From Pezizomycotina sp. ARF18 (lineage: Eukaryota > Ascomycota): a DNA stretch of 64,000 nt. How positions within the stretch are numbered: position 1 is the first letter of the stretch; the number at the start of each line of letters is the position of its first letter. The stretch spans positions 626,752 to 690,751 of the forward strand of contig AZLU01000003.1 in the NCBI GenBank assembly GCA_002224055.1. The letters are read 5' to 3'. Shown here one piece after another: positions 30,431 through 41,625 of the stretch. Both the position numbers and the translations under genes were made by a program. Under the pieces are notes generated by a model. That model ran no database searches and had not been told where the DNA came from. It saw only the letters and a program-made list of their open reading frames with translations.

Positions 30431-33400
30431 ATGCCCACAATAGTACACCACCGCGGCGGCCCCAGCGGCAATAACGTCGACGACGACGGAGGGGGCCTCC
30501 TCTTCAGCGGCATCACCTTCTTCCTCTCGAACTACGTTCCTTCGAAGAGCCATATAAGATCGCAGATAGTCGTTCGTAACCACGTACTCCCTTTCGTCGC
30601 TTCTTGTCTTGCGGTTTTTTGAACGAAGGGGTGCTAACTGTTCTCCTATATTCAGAACAACGGCGGCACAGTTACATTATCCGAAAACCAAGCGCAGATA
30701 TTCATCACCGATCACATGCACAAGAGGGCTGTTTCCAACGCTCCTGAGCAAGCGTATGTGAAGATTTCCTTTCCTTTCCTTTCCTTTTCTTTTTTTTTGA
30801 TTTTTTTTTTTTGAGTGGTACTTTTTGTGCTTACGGCTATGTGACTTCCGCAGTGTTTCATATACGTTCGTTGAACAGTCTATCAACAAAGGCGAGCTAG
30901 AAGACGTCAATGCACACCTCATCTCTGTGAAAGCGGCGCCACCGGCACGAGGGAAAGCAAGCAGCAGACCGCTGCTAGCGGTGCTGTACCGAGGGCTGCT
31001 CCGAAGGGAGGGTACGTGAATCAACTCATTCTATGGGCATACGAGCTCGGCCTGATGGCAGTTTTAATAATTTTTTTCTCGTATAGACGTACACCATTTT
31101 CATTACAGGACGACAACATATTGTTCACATTCATCAGTCGGCCAGGGGTAAGCTCAGCGGGAACAAAATCTACCAGGACATAGAACAATTGGTACTTTTT
31201 CTGCATTCTTCCCCAAAATTACATTGCTGCAAAAAAAAAAGCCTAACATCTTTCCGCACAGTATCCTCACCACTCCTGGCACTCGTGGCGCGACCGCTGG
31301 GTCCGCCAGCTCGCGCCTATCAACCCCGACGGCCACCCTATCCCCTGTAGACTTCGTACTACCACCCAGCCAAGCGGACCGATCCGACTCTACACCTCCT
31401 CCAAGACAGACTCAACGACCTACTAGGCAGCACCTAGACCAGCCAACCACCTCCACGCCGCGAACCGTCGCAACAGCTTCCTACACCAGTCAAATGGAAC
31501 CGAAACCCGTAACGCTGGCACCACGGGACGCAGGCATCTTGAAGGAGATGAAGGCGAAACTAATGGATCCGGACGTCGACCTGGGAGAGGTGTGCGCGCA
31601 GCTCAAGGAGGATCACCCGCACCACACGTACGAGGCGTGGATGGCGAGGGTTAAAATATTCCGCAGGGCTGAGACGCAAAAATCAAAACGCCGCGGCAGC
31701 CCAATCATCGACGCGTCAGCCGCAGCACGTGCTGGTTTCTAGGATAGAGCAGATGGAGCGGGAGGCTAGGAAAGCTGAAGCAAGGCGGTTAAGGGAGCAG
31801 GAGATGGCAGCTGCGGCGGAAGAAACGGAGAGTGAAGAGGAGGAGAATTCAGGAGAGAGGAGGGAGTCCAAGGGGAAAGGAGAGCTGTTCAGCGAGAGGA
31901 GCAGGAGCAGGATGCTACACCGTCGCCCTCGCCCTCGCCTAGGCTTGATCGCCGCAAGGCGAAAACGACGGATGCTGCTCAAGAAGTCAAAGATGAACCT
32001 GTGACGCGAAGCTTCAACAGACGAAAGAACCGTCATCTAGCGAAAAGCGAAGAACTGCGACTCCTCAATCTGCTCGAAAAGGGCCTGCTGGATCACCACA
32101 GTCTTCTCGAAGAAGCGCACAGGGTACTCCACAGTCCGCTCGAAAGGAAAAGTCGATATCACGTGATACCAACCCAACTACGGAGAAGGAGTCCACCACA
32201 GAGCACACGGTCGAAGAAGCTCCGACAACGAGGATGAGTTCGATAAAGAGCTCGCGAAGGCGATCGACGCTTTACCAGCAGATACGCCCGAAAGCGTTAT
32301 ACAATTCATAGTTCATAGTGTGAACGAGCAGATCCGCATCAAGAGGGCAGCTCGCGCTGCCGAAGCATCAAGCTCAAAAGCGGTAGAGGAGAAACAAGAC
32401 GAGCCAAATCACTCAGTCAACGAAGAACAGCCACGGAACAAAGAGCCCTCCCCAGTATACCGTCCCGAGACGCCGACCAAACCCTCAAACTCAATGGCAC
32501 CTCCGAAGAGCACACCTCTGAAAAGGGCGCAAGTTTCTGCCGTTTCAACTCCGCCAGCGCGTCCGACGACTCCTCAGGGTCTTCCAAGATGGCGAGCTGA
32601 GCGCCGCGTTACGAGCGAAACATTCCAACTCGAGGCTTCCTCGCTGTCTAACGTTACCCAAAAGAGTCTTAGCGAGCCTCGTGTCCGTACGCCACGTGCG
32701 ACCTCTGCGGGCGAAAGTTAAGCACGACCAGCTAGAAGAGCACAAGATCGGTCCTCGGTGCGCGCGCGTGGTCGCGAGCAGTCCATCCAGGCGCATTCCT
32801 GACGATCAGGATGTTTCCAGGAAACCTGCGAGTGAATGTATGTACCCTGTTTTGACGAATTTCCGTAACCCTAACCTAACCCTAACTTGGGCAAAATATT
32901 CAAAATCGATCATTATGATATTACTGTTATGCTTTGCTAACTAAATGTATGTTTTCTTTAAAGTATCCTGGGGCGCGAGGGTGATAAGGGAAACCCTCGA
33001 TGTCGTCCAGGTGTTAGAGAAGCCGCGTACAGTCTGAGACCGAATTGTTGGAGTAATGATGCACTTATACTCAAATATTAAACTGCGGTCGCTACTAACC
33101 CTACTTTCTGTGAAAACAGAATCAATGACGGAACAAATCTCCGCAAGTGCGGGTGCTCAAGTAGACAACGTCGACAACCAGAGCTCCTCCATGTCCTCCG
33201 CCGCTACAGTCCAACAACCCCATCACGCAACAAACGAAACCCCACTTCAACAAAAAAAAGACGTCAACAAAACACCCGTAAAGGTAGCGACATCGTCTAT
33301 GAGACTTCACCGATGCCGGCTTCGTCTCCTCCCGTAAGACGTGCGCGTAAGCGCGTAGCTGCATCTCCGATGGTCGCGGAACATAAGCGGCAGAGGATAG

Positions 33401-34290
33401 TTTCGCGGGATGTTATATCGTCCACGCCATCACCGGAAAGGGATGACGCCGAAGTAACTTCGCTGAGTAGTAAAGAGGCGGAAGCTAGTAATAGTAACAG
33501 TCAAAGCGTGTTTTTACCCGCCGCGGAGGATAGCGACGACGAAGAACTCATGTCGCAGTTTGGCGGTTCGGGGCTGGATTCGGGCGCTGAAGATGTTGAC
33601 GATGAGTTTATTACGCAGCTCGGCGCGCAGCCACCACATACGACGGCGACGAGGAAATGGACGATGACGACGGCGACGATACCGTTATTAAAGCTGAAGA
33701 TAAGATGAGGATAATGTCGTTATTAGGCGGAATATAACGAGGAGAGTTTCGTTATCAAGCAGGAAGAAGACGATGTTGATAGGTTGGCGAGGGCAGAAGA
33801 TGGTGATCATTTCGTTCCGCCGAAGAAGACGATGAAGGTGCACCAGCCAGTCAAGACGACTCGCAGGCCGACGTGCTAATACAAACCCTGATCGACAAGT
33901 ACGGCGTCCCGGAGAATTCCGTCATCTACGCGCTGGAGAGGACGAGCATGGACGCGGAGCTCGCGGAGGAAGTGCTGAAGGTCATGGTGGATCACCGTCC
34001 CGACGGCGGACTGCAAGGAGGTATTGTACTACCCTACTAAAAAAAAGACAAAGAAAAATGGTTTTATACGTTTCACGTTGCTAATGGTGTTTCTTGCGTT
34101 TTAGATTTCCCGCTACCGAACATTCCGGGCATTTTACAGAGGAAGAGGACGATATACTCCGCGCAGCGACAGGGCGCAGTGGGACCTCATCGAGGAGAAG
34201 CACGGCTCGGAGTGGTACGAGAAGCGGATGGAGTTTCTTGATATGTGGGACGGAACAGACGCAGATGGGGGACGAGACTGTGATGGATGA
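30431..34290 (+). CDS. RAP1: Telomere-binding protein Rap1
   Basis: Shelterin component. Exon 1 30431-30571, exon 2 30656-30753, exon 3 from 30854. These encode a BRCT domain (LLFSGITFFLSNYVPSK, then NNGGTVTLSENQAQIFIT, VSYTFVEQSINKG). Exon 4 (31109-31191) and exon 5 (from 31262) give the Rap1 Myb domain: FTFISRPG, KLSGNKIYQDIEQL, YPHHSWHSWRDRWVRQL. A second Myb-like unit follows (DVDLGEVCAQLKEDHPHHTY). Then a long Ser/Pro/Glu-rich linker with introns at about 32838-32963 and 33027-33120. The C-terminal RCT-type domain begins DVLIQTLIDKYGVPENSVIY, crosses intron 34021-34104, and ends FTEEEDDIL, WDLIEEKHGSEWYEKRMEFL. Domain order is as in filamentous ascomycete Rap1. At least five one-base frame changes; the first is in a GGGG run at the Myb start. 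Confidence 0.9.
32865..32886 (+). repeat. Interstitial telomeric repeats in a RAP1 intron
   Basis: TAACCCTAACCTAACCCTAAC is a tract of three and a half TTAGGG-type repeats (on the - strand), one lacking a G. It lies inside the intron at about 32838-32963, whose 3' part has a GCTAAC branch and an AAAG acceptor. Confidence 0.85.
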
Positions 34291-35499
34291 CATGGAGTAG
34301 ACGGTCTATGACAATGTTCTCTTCTGGTTGCTTTAGTCTCTCACTATTACGTCTTGTTTCTCAGTTTTTCTTTATATATATATATATATTAAACGTTTAT
34401 CGAAATGCTTTTATCATGGGGTTAGGGTTCAACAAAAGGGTTATCAGGCCTCGGTTACTTGGTTTCTTTATTCATGTTTTTCCTTTTCGTATAATAGGAG
34501 TTTGCGGGCGATTGCTTTTCATTCTCATTTTTTCTTTTCTCATTCTAACCTATTATACCTTTCGCCGCAATATAAAACCTGTTCTCGGCAAGTTTAATAC
34601 ATTTCTCAAGTTAAATTCTACCAATATATCGTTAAACGGTGCCATTCGTTTCCCTATCGCAAGAAAAATAAAAGCTATACTAATCAAGATCTCGCAAGAG
34701 AAAAGAGTGTGGAGATCATGAAAGTTATCGACAGCGCGAGTGTTGCTTAGCTGTAAGGCTTTTGGCCTTACTCGAACTTCTATCTCGAGACATCCATACT
34801 ATGAAATTGTCGGTTTGGGTATAAAGGTAACTCAAACTCTTGAATGCTATTATACTAAAGTTTTCTTTAGTCTTGTTCATGTATGCCGTAGGATGATAAA
34901 TCTGTTTCCGTTTTCAAAACCCACACGCAGCGCACTCGTTTGTTTCTAGAGAACGTCCCAAAGAAACCACACTTCAAAGGCTCGTGCCGTATACGTGCAC
35001 AACAGAATTGTTTTGAAAAATCTCCCTTCAGAATCGTTGAAACGAAACAAGAAAAACGCATGACGGCATTCGTATATCTTCGAATCGCAAACGACAATAC
35101 CCTTAGAAAACAAAACAGCGTGAGAACAGAGTCAATGAAACATGAAGCAGCACAAATTCGCCAAAACAACGAGTCTTTGCGGAAACCTTCCTCTATTCTG
35201 TAACTGAATGCATGTAGAGCTTGTCAATCATGGCATTGCGAAAACTTTGGGAGATCGCAGCGCTATATCAGTTCGCTCGCTGGCTTCAGATATGCTCGGT
35301 TTACCGTGCAACAATTTCCAGCCCTACGAACTTCAAAGCTCGAAATCTCCTAGATCGTGATAAACGGAACCTGACAAGCAAAAAAGCGACGACGACGACT
35401 TTGACAACTCCCTCCTAGCTTTACGCATAACGAGACTCGTCGATATCCAATTGCGACCTCAAATCGAAAACCAGCCCGAAGTACAGCGAAAACACTTCG
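34291..35499. other. RAP1 3' flank and intergenic region
   Basis: Starts with the RAP1 3' UTR and a (TA)n run near 34374-34390. Open frames of up to 144 codons here are AT-driven, lack introns and overlap the RAP1 stop, so I do not call them genes. Confidence 0.45.
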
Positions 35500-37257
35500 A
35501 TGGCACCAGCTAAACCTAAAGCTGCAACCGGCCGCGGCCGCGGACGACCTCCTAAGAAAGGGAAGAAAGCCGCCGCCGCCAAACCGAAACCCGTCACCGC
35601 GCAACCTGACGACAACAACGGACAACAGCCGGTATTACGTGCACGCGTCGGCCGCGGCAGGCCACCCGTAAAACGAAAACCTCTACAACCTACCGACGGC
35701 AACGCCACAAAAACCAAAAAAAAGCAGCGCCCCCCAAACTTAAAGGAACATGGCCCGAATATCCCCTAACCGAAGAGTCCGGTGTGATACACTCAGCGGA
35801 ACCGGAGCCGAAGAGCAGGAATCAAATCGTCGCGGACCGCATTACCGGTCTAAGGTTTTTATTGAAGCAGAAGTGGTTTCCGAAGGAGCACCACAGGTCC
35901 GTTAACGCTGTCATCGCGGCTTACCAGCAAGGCGACGGGACGATCATGCCGTGGATAGGGGCAGCGGTATCTTATTGGATCGGGGATAGGAAGGTTAACG
36001 AGAGGGTGCGTTCGAGCACGGGGAGAGACGTGGATGGAACCTTCGCTACAGCACGTAAGTTGGCACTTTTATCCACAGATATATAATTTTTTTTTTTTGT
36101 TCAGGATGGGCTTTGTGGCTAACTTTACGATGCTTTTCTTTTCTTTCTTTATAATATAGCTCGCGTACGGCAGGGATATAAACGCAGTCATCAGCGCTGA
36201 CAGGCAGAACATGATGAGCCAGCAAGAGCTCGATAACGGTGTCTTCCTCCAACCCGGATCGCGGGATTATCTTGAAGGTGACCCTGACTTTACTACGAGG
36301 CTGTTCAGATTCAATGTATGGTCGACACCCTCCCCTCCCCAACCCCTCTCTCCCTTTCCGTTTCTGCCTGCGGTCTTTATAGCCCTTGCGTTTCCAAGTA
36401 TCAAAAAAAAAGAAAAAAATGAAAACTAAATTGAAAAAATACTATTATCAGGTCAAGATCTGCGTCCGCTTCTTCCCCGGCTGTTCGATATGAAGCCAAA
36501 CTTCGTCCCGCAGCCCGCTACTCCGGGACAAAGCGTGGCCGAGTGGCGCATGAACCACGGCACCGTGACGGCGAGCCTCCTTTTCGATACCGGAGCGGGC
36601 CCGTCCTGGCTCAGTGAGGGAGTTGCGAACGACCTCGAGAGGTACTGCACCTACACCGGTCCCGAGACGTATAACCGATCTAAAGGCTTCGGGGCACGGA
36701 GACGTGGGGTATCGGCCGCTGGATGCAGTGGTCTATTGTTCAGGTTAGTAAAAAGGCGGGTTATGGAATTATACATCTCCCCTTCACCATTTCTCATTTG
36801 TTTTTTGAGGCCACGATGCTAACAAGTTTGCTTTTTTTCCCCTTTGCGAGTGCAGTATGTAAAAAATTTTGCCCGATCAAAAGTCGATTCTTATCCTCCC
36901 TCCAGGATAAACCATTCTCTCCCTCCTGTTTTTTTTTTTTTTTTTTTTTTTTTCTTCTTGATTATACTGATAATGCGATCGCTTTCTAGCCCGGAAACTG
37001 AGCAAGTAATTCACCAGCCGGTAGCCCGCAAGGAGGTTTTCGACGTACCCTTCGACTATCTCTGGAACCCGGACCGTCACTGCCCTAACATCATGGGCAT
37101 GAGGATGATGCACCATGACACTTGGGTCAAGCTGCGAGCCCGCATAGACGCGAACGGCTACAGCATCAGTAATCCCGCGGATGACACCAAGCTTGCCATG
37201 GTCTCGAACTTTTCGAAGATGGCGGCGCAGTTTCCGACTTCTGGATTGATCGACTGA
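35500..37257 (+). CDS. AT-hook protein of unknown function
   Basis: Four exons: 35500-36054, 36160-36315, 36452-36743, 36990-37257. The N-terminus has two AT-hook-like motifs, GRGRGRPPKKGKK and GRGRPPVKRK, in Lys/Pro-rich sequence, so minor-groove DNA binding and a nuclear site are likely. The middle is well formed but unrecognised: ITGLRFLLKQKWFPKEHHRS, MPWIGAAVSYWIGDRKVNER, INAVISADRQNMMSQQELD. Exon 3 contains LLFDTGAGPSWLSEGVANDL, which superficially resembles an aspartic-peptidase DTGA site. I cannot tell whether this is meaningful. The C-terminus (DVPFDYLWNPDRHCPNIMG) is also unknown. Introns have normal GTAAGT/GTATGG/GTTAGT donors. Confidence 0.6.
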
Positions 37258-37674
37258 GTTCAGGAATCACTTACCAGCTCGGAACTGTTCATCCGACGAA
37301 TCCACAGCGTTAAGTGTCTAGGAATAAAGGTGCATGACCGAAGGATTTCACGATTCGGTGACTTTAAATTGGGTAGAGCTTTATTAGATTACCTATTATA
37401 GACGTTGTGCGATTATCGATACCTAGTCATTAAGCGGTGCTCTACATATCCCTCAGTAAAAAAAGGAAAGAAAACGGGAGATGTATGAATATAGGGAGAT
37501 TTAGGTCTATCAAAACGAAAGCTTCGTAAATAGATACCTAAAGAAATTCATCAATATACCGTTTGTTTCAAATCTATCATAATACACTGTTATCTAGGTT
37601 GATCAAAAAAACCCCAACGATTAAAGGGTCTGGCCAGATAGTTCTATAGTATCTTAATGGCCCATTACTGGTTA
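37258..37674. other. Intergenic region
   Basis: AT-rich region between the AT-hook gene (+) and family C copy 1 (-), which converge here. Nothing recognised. Confidence 0.4.
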
Positions 37675-38028
37675 CTAATTGCATTTGCTTAGTGCAGCTT
37701 CACGCATTTTATAGACTTCCCAAAATAGATCACTACGTAGCTTACCGGAAACTTCTCTGCGGTGTTCCACCTTCATCCATTTTAAAAGAAGACCAAAGGC
37801 TTCTTGAAATTCACCCTTGACCAGTCTACCATTCCCAGTACTTTGTGTATCAAAAAAGATTTTTTTCGGTTCCTTTCCAAACTCGATATACCTCAACCGA
37901 AGGTTGATATGAACCGTGTCTCCAAGATAACCACGATCCGATGTCGAATCCCAAAGCCTATCGAGAAAAATATTAATATGATGACTGCTGGAAATAAATA
38001 ATTTTAAGGGGAGAGGACCAAACCCCAA
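37675..38028 (-). CDS. Family C protein, copy 1 (C-terminal exon, unknown function)
   Basis: An open 3' exon ending at 37675. YLGDTVHINLRLRYIEFG aligns with YGTKIKINLHRRYLRFG of copy 2, and EAFGLLLKWMKVEHRREVSG then SDLFWEVYKMRE aligns with DAFTQLREWMLSRERVQLFS then RDLFDEISVI. The same two blocks occur in the same order, so the two loci are related. The true start is not visible; the reading could extend upstream through an intron near 38028. No domain recognised. Confidence 0.45.
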   Translation of the reverse strand: MGFGPLPLKLFISSSHHINIFLDRLWDSTSDRGYLGDTVHINLRLRYIEFGKEPKKIFFDTQSTGNGRLVKGEFQEAFGLLLKWMKVEHRREVSGKLRSDLFWEVYKMREAALSKCN

Positions 38029-38207
38029 AATTACGCACCTTTGTATCCATGTAAGCTGACAAGTTTCCCTTCATTAAATATATGGTAATCAAGACTCGCT
38101 TTAATGCGCTCTCAAACATGCTCTATCCTCTTCATCCCAATCTATCTATTTCGATTAATTTTATAGGTACGGGATATATTCGAAACTAACGAGTTTTCAT
38201 TATCTCT

Positions 38208-38720
38208 AGTGAGTTCGAAGGCCGACGAGAATTCAATACACGCTTCGAGGATCAGGATCACTTTGGTCATAGGCGCGCAGAAATGCTAGCTGGTAGGCAT
38301 GCCTATAGTGCTAGGTACGCGGTGGAAATCCATGAACGCGGACAGTAAGCAGTCAATATCTTATTTTACATCCAAGGCGGAAAATCACAGCCCCAAACAT
38401 CATCAGAAGAAAGCGCCATTACAACCATTATAACATTGTTCTCGACTAACGATTTTCCTAAATTGTTAGAATGGCAGTGAACCGCCATCCCGGACGAGAT
38501 TCGGAGCCTCTATGGCACGAGAGGCAGCGCATTGAGGATTAAGGTCCACAATTCACGCTGGATGAAGGTTATCCAGCTCATCGCGGGCATCCCCGATGAA
38601 AACTACAGAAGGCTACGGACCCCCCGTCAGGAGGAAAGATATCGACGACATGGTCGAAGAACTGAGGAGCGTATGCGACATCGCTATGATTAGGTCAAAG
38701 CCACCTGGCCATGGCCGGGT
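38208..38720 (+). CDS. Orphan exons of an unknown + strand gene
   Basis: Two exon-like blocks around an intron at 38345-38469 (GTAAGC, CTAAC branch, GTTAG). The first reads EFEGRREFNTRFEDQDHFGH and HAYSARYAVEIHERG. The second reads IPDEIRSLYGTRGSALRIKV and HNSRWMKVIQLIAGIPDENY, then in another frame RRKDIDDMVEELRSVCDIAM. The splice signals and amino-acid pattern look real. No start, full frame or family is visible. It may be a 3' remnant or a gene with unresolved 5' exons. Confidence 0.4.
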
Positions 38721-39708
38721 TTCGAGATATCGCCCGTCTTTTCAGCTGTTTCACCATAATGAGGTTACCTATACCTACTACAGCTGTTTCGAGCTCTGGG
38801 GCTCCTACCCATGCTCTTTTTTTTTGATTTTTGATCAACGCTAGCGGATTTTCTACATGATCGCTAAAAGAAATTTCCGTTTTGTTTTGCCACTCTTATA
38901 TTTTACATATATTTCTTTCTTTGTTTCGTTTTGTTTAAAGCCCTTCGGGGCATCATATCAACCTCGTTTCCGCGTTGGTTTACATTGGCATGCTATTTTG
39001 CCTTGATTTTCTAGTCATGCCAATATCCCCATGTCCGAACCTTCTTTTCTGTCGCGATATTGTAGTTTAAATTCTGTATATTAGTACGCATCATGGTGTA
39101 GCAATACTCTGTATTAATAAATCGTGCATAAGTCTCTTGGGGGAAAGTTTTATAACTCGATCATACTATCGTAATATCTGCTTGAGTTTTCAGCCAAGAA
39201 GGTCTGTATCTGTAACCCCGTTATGCTGCGCGCTACTATATCGTCATTTATGTGACATCTTTAGGGCCAAAAAACGAAGATGCCTTTCAGAAGTGATTTT
39301 GCATTGAGTACCACTTGGCCCGAAAGCCATATCTGAATATACAGACATACATATTTAAAGCTGAATATTCGAAAGCATAAATAAACCAAGCGCAAGCAAA
39401 GTGGAAACCGAACTTAGACGGCATTAACATGAGTCCTTTGATTCTCATTCTCGCTTGTATATTCCTCAAATAAAGCACATTGACGGTCTTATTATTTTAT
39501 TTTATTTTTCCCTTAATTCAATGTACTTTATGTACACCTCTAGAAATTTAGGTCGAGAAGCAATTGTTCATACTTGTAAGGCGAATTATTTTACAAGTAA
39601 TTGCTAGTACGCGAGCCAAAAGTCAGAAAATACATATTTGTGCCTAGTTCGATAACAGTAAATACAATATTATTCTAATTTAAGACAACTAAGACTATGA
39701 GGGCTAAT
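38721..39708. other. Intergenic region
   Basis: Nothing convincing. CCCTTCGGGGCATCATATCA at 38941 recalls the 5' end of U6 snRNA, but the U6 core is absent (see rejected items). Confidence 0.4.
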
Positions 39709-40570
39709 TTAACCGTCTTTTACTCCCACATTCGCCTTTATCCTACCGGCAGGCACCATAACACAGCTGAAAATGACACTAATTTCGTCAAAAAGGTCTC
39801 TGCTGAAAAGCTGTACACGCTCCCTCGACAGCATCCATTCTCTGAGCTGCGTAAATGCATCATGAACTTTATATCTTACTAGTCTTCCTGTTTCGTCTGT
39901 CTCCTCATAAAATAACCATCTGTTGTGGTGGTCATCTGAAGAACATTTCCAAATCTTAAATATCTTCTGTGAAGGTTGATCTTGATCTTAGTCCCGTAAC
40001 CACCCTGTTGTAGGTCCTCAAGCCAGATTCTATGAGGGATATATAAGTTAGCTAATGTGCCAGACCGTGAAAATAATGGCCATTTAAATTGATGACAAAG
40101 CTGGCTTTTGAATATATACCTTTCTAGCCACATTGGTCCTCCGCAGTTAAATATATTGTACTCCAAACCATTCGGAATACATTCCTCGATTGATACTACC
40201 CGGCCCCACTCTCTGTCTAACTCCTCACTCACGGCGAAAAATGGTAGTCGAACAACTTTCTGCTCGAATGTACAGAAACCCTACCGTAGTATACGGCAAC
40301 AGTATGGGATCCATCGTTTCGTAGTTTACCTTACCAGGTTTCTTAGCTTTTTTACCACCTGGTAGGCGAAAAATGTGCAATTTCCTGCCGAGAATTTATC
40401 TAAATCGAAATCGTCTACGCGGACAGTATCGCAATCTAGAGGAAGGCCTCGAGCATAAAATGATAAACGTGTGGGTTTCTCGACCTGTAGACTCTCAAAT
40501 AATCTAGGTTGGTAGCTGGGCTACCCGTCCAAACACGCTTATAAAGATCATCTAGGTAACTTCGTGGCAT
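39709..40570 (-). CDS. Family C protein, copy 2 (unknown function)
   Basis: A longer relative of the gene at 37.7 kb. It starts MPRSYLDDLYKRVWTGSPAT at 40570 and continues in other frames with LSFYARGLPLDCDTVRVDDF, KKAKKPGKVNYETMDPILLP and VVRLPFFAVSEELDREWGRV. It then shows the stretch CGGPMWLERYIF, LYIPHRIWLEDLQQGGYGTK and the shared block INLHRRYLRFG, ending VMVPAGRIKANVGVKDG at 39709. About 275 residues if frames are combined. At least three frame changes; no introns resolved. No known domain or targeting signal. Confidence 0.5.
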
Positions 40571-41625
40571 AGTTAAGAAATAAGAAGACTTTAATGGGAT
40601 ATATCACTACGTATTCTTGGTGGACTTTTCATATGGATGGTAGCGATGCTTAGGTATAATGCTCTAACACTCTTGAACAAGTATATTTATTGAAGTCGTC
40701 TGTGCTGTTATAACATTACGAAGTCATCCCGCGTACTTTGGCATTTATATAATGTTATATTCTGCATATTCTTGATACCGTGAAACAGGAAACCGATTCC
40801 ATGGAATCCATGAGCTTGTTGTGAACATGGTCGAAGCTTGAAAACCCAACTTTCCACCAACGAAATAGCCTTCTCAAGTTAGCACTAAAACTTAAGATCA
40901 AGGGCATTATCGATCCCCACGTGGACACGGTTCGAAAAGAAAATGGAAGGAAGCTGTCATTCAGCTCTGAAAGAACCTGAGATCTATATTCGTTACAAGC
41001 CCAACCCCTATATCCACAAAGAAAGTTTCATGCTGGTGTTGTTCTATCGTTGTTTCAGATTTCTTTAGATGTTTTTGACGCACGCAAAATTCGAGGTTAT
41101 CGTAACACTGAGAACATGTATATGAGGAAAGAAATGCTTCAAAAATCCTTTGAAAGAAACGAAACGAACGACCTTGCATCAAAATTCTGGCTACTATTAG
41201 AATTATCGATTATGCAGCAGACACCGACATTGAGAGTGCTGCAGAGAAGTTTTGATAGGAGCGATTATCCTTCGTCAAGACGGTTTCCAAACAATATAAC
41301 AATACCGTTAGAACATCCTACACGTATAAGACTTTCAACCACTAAGTAGGGGACTGGATACTACATTTCATTCACCATCATCCAAAACAAGTTAATAGCT
41401 GAGAACAAAAAAGTTGAGAGTCGCGCTGTGTGGAAGGCGCGTCTACCTGCGGCTGCGAGCGTCTACTTAAATCGCCCGACCCAAGCGTGCTAATATCGCT
41501 TTCCGCCCGCTATATTTTTTCTGTATATTATCATTCCACAATTTCATTCGTCCCTCCATCCCAAAACCCCCACGAAACCTTTTCCTTCCTGACGACGCCA
41601 TAAAAAATCGTCAATTCAAATAACC
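40571..41625. other. Divergent intergenic region before COX15
   Basis: An open frame at 41050-41349 has no family resemblance. The last 200 bases should contain the COX15 promoter. No RNA gene seen. Confidence 0.4.

Noticed and set aside
32865-32886. Telomeric repeats as sign of a chromosome end
   Set aside because: Only about 21 bases, inside a RAP1 intron with coding sequence on both sides.
34287-34721. A 144-codon hydrophobic open frame after RAP1
   Set aside because: It overlaps the RAP1 stop and runs through a (TA)n repeat; hydrophobicity comes from AT-rich sequence. Treated as 3' flank.
36580-36640. The DTGA motif as evidence for a retroelement
   Set aside because: No reverse transcriptase, integrase or long terminal repeats nearby, and the motif lies in a gene with ordinary introns.
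38941-39000. Possible U6 snRNA 5' end (CCCTTCGGGGCATC)
   Set aside because: The ACAGAGA box and the AGCATGGCCCCTGC core do not follow, and no TATA box or T-run terminator is correctly placed.
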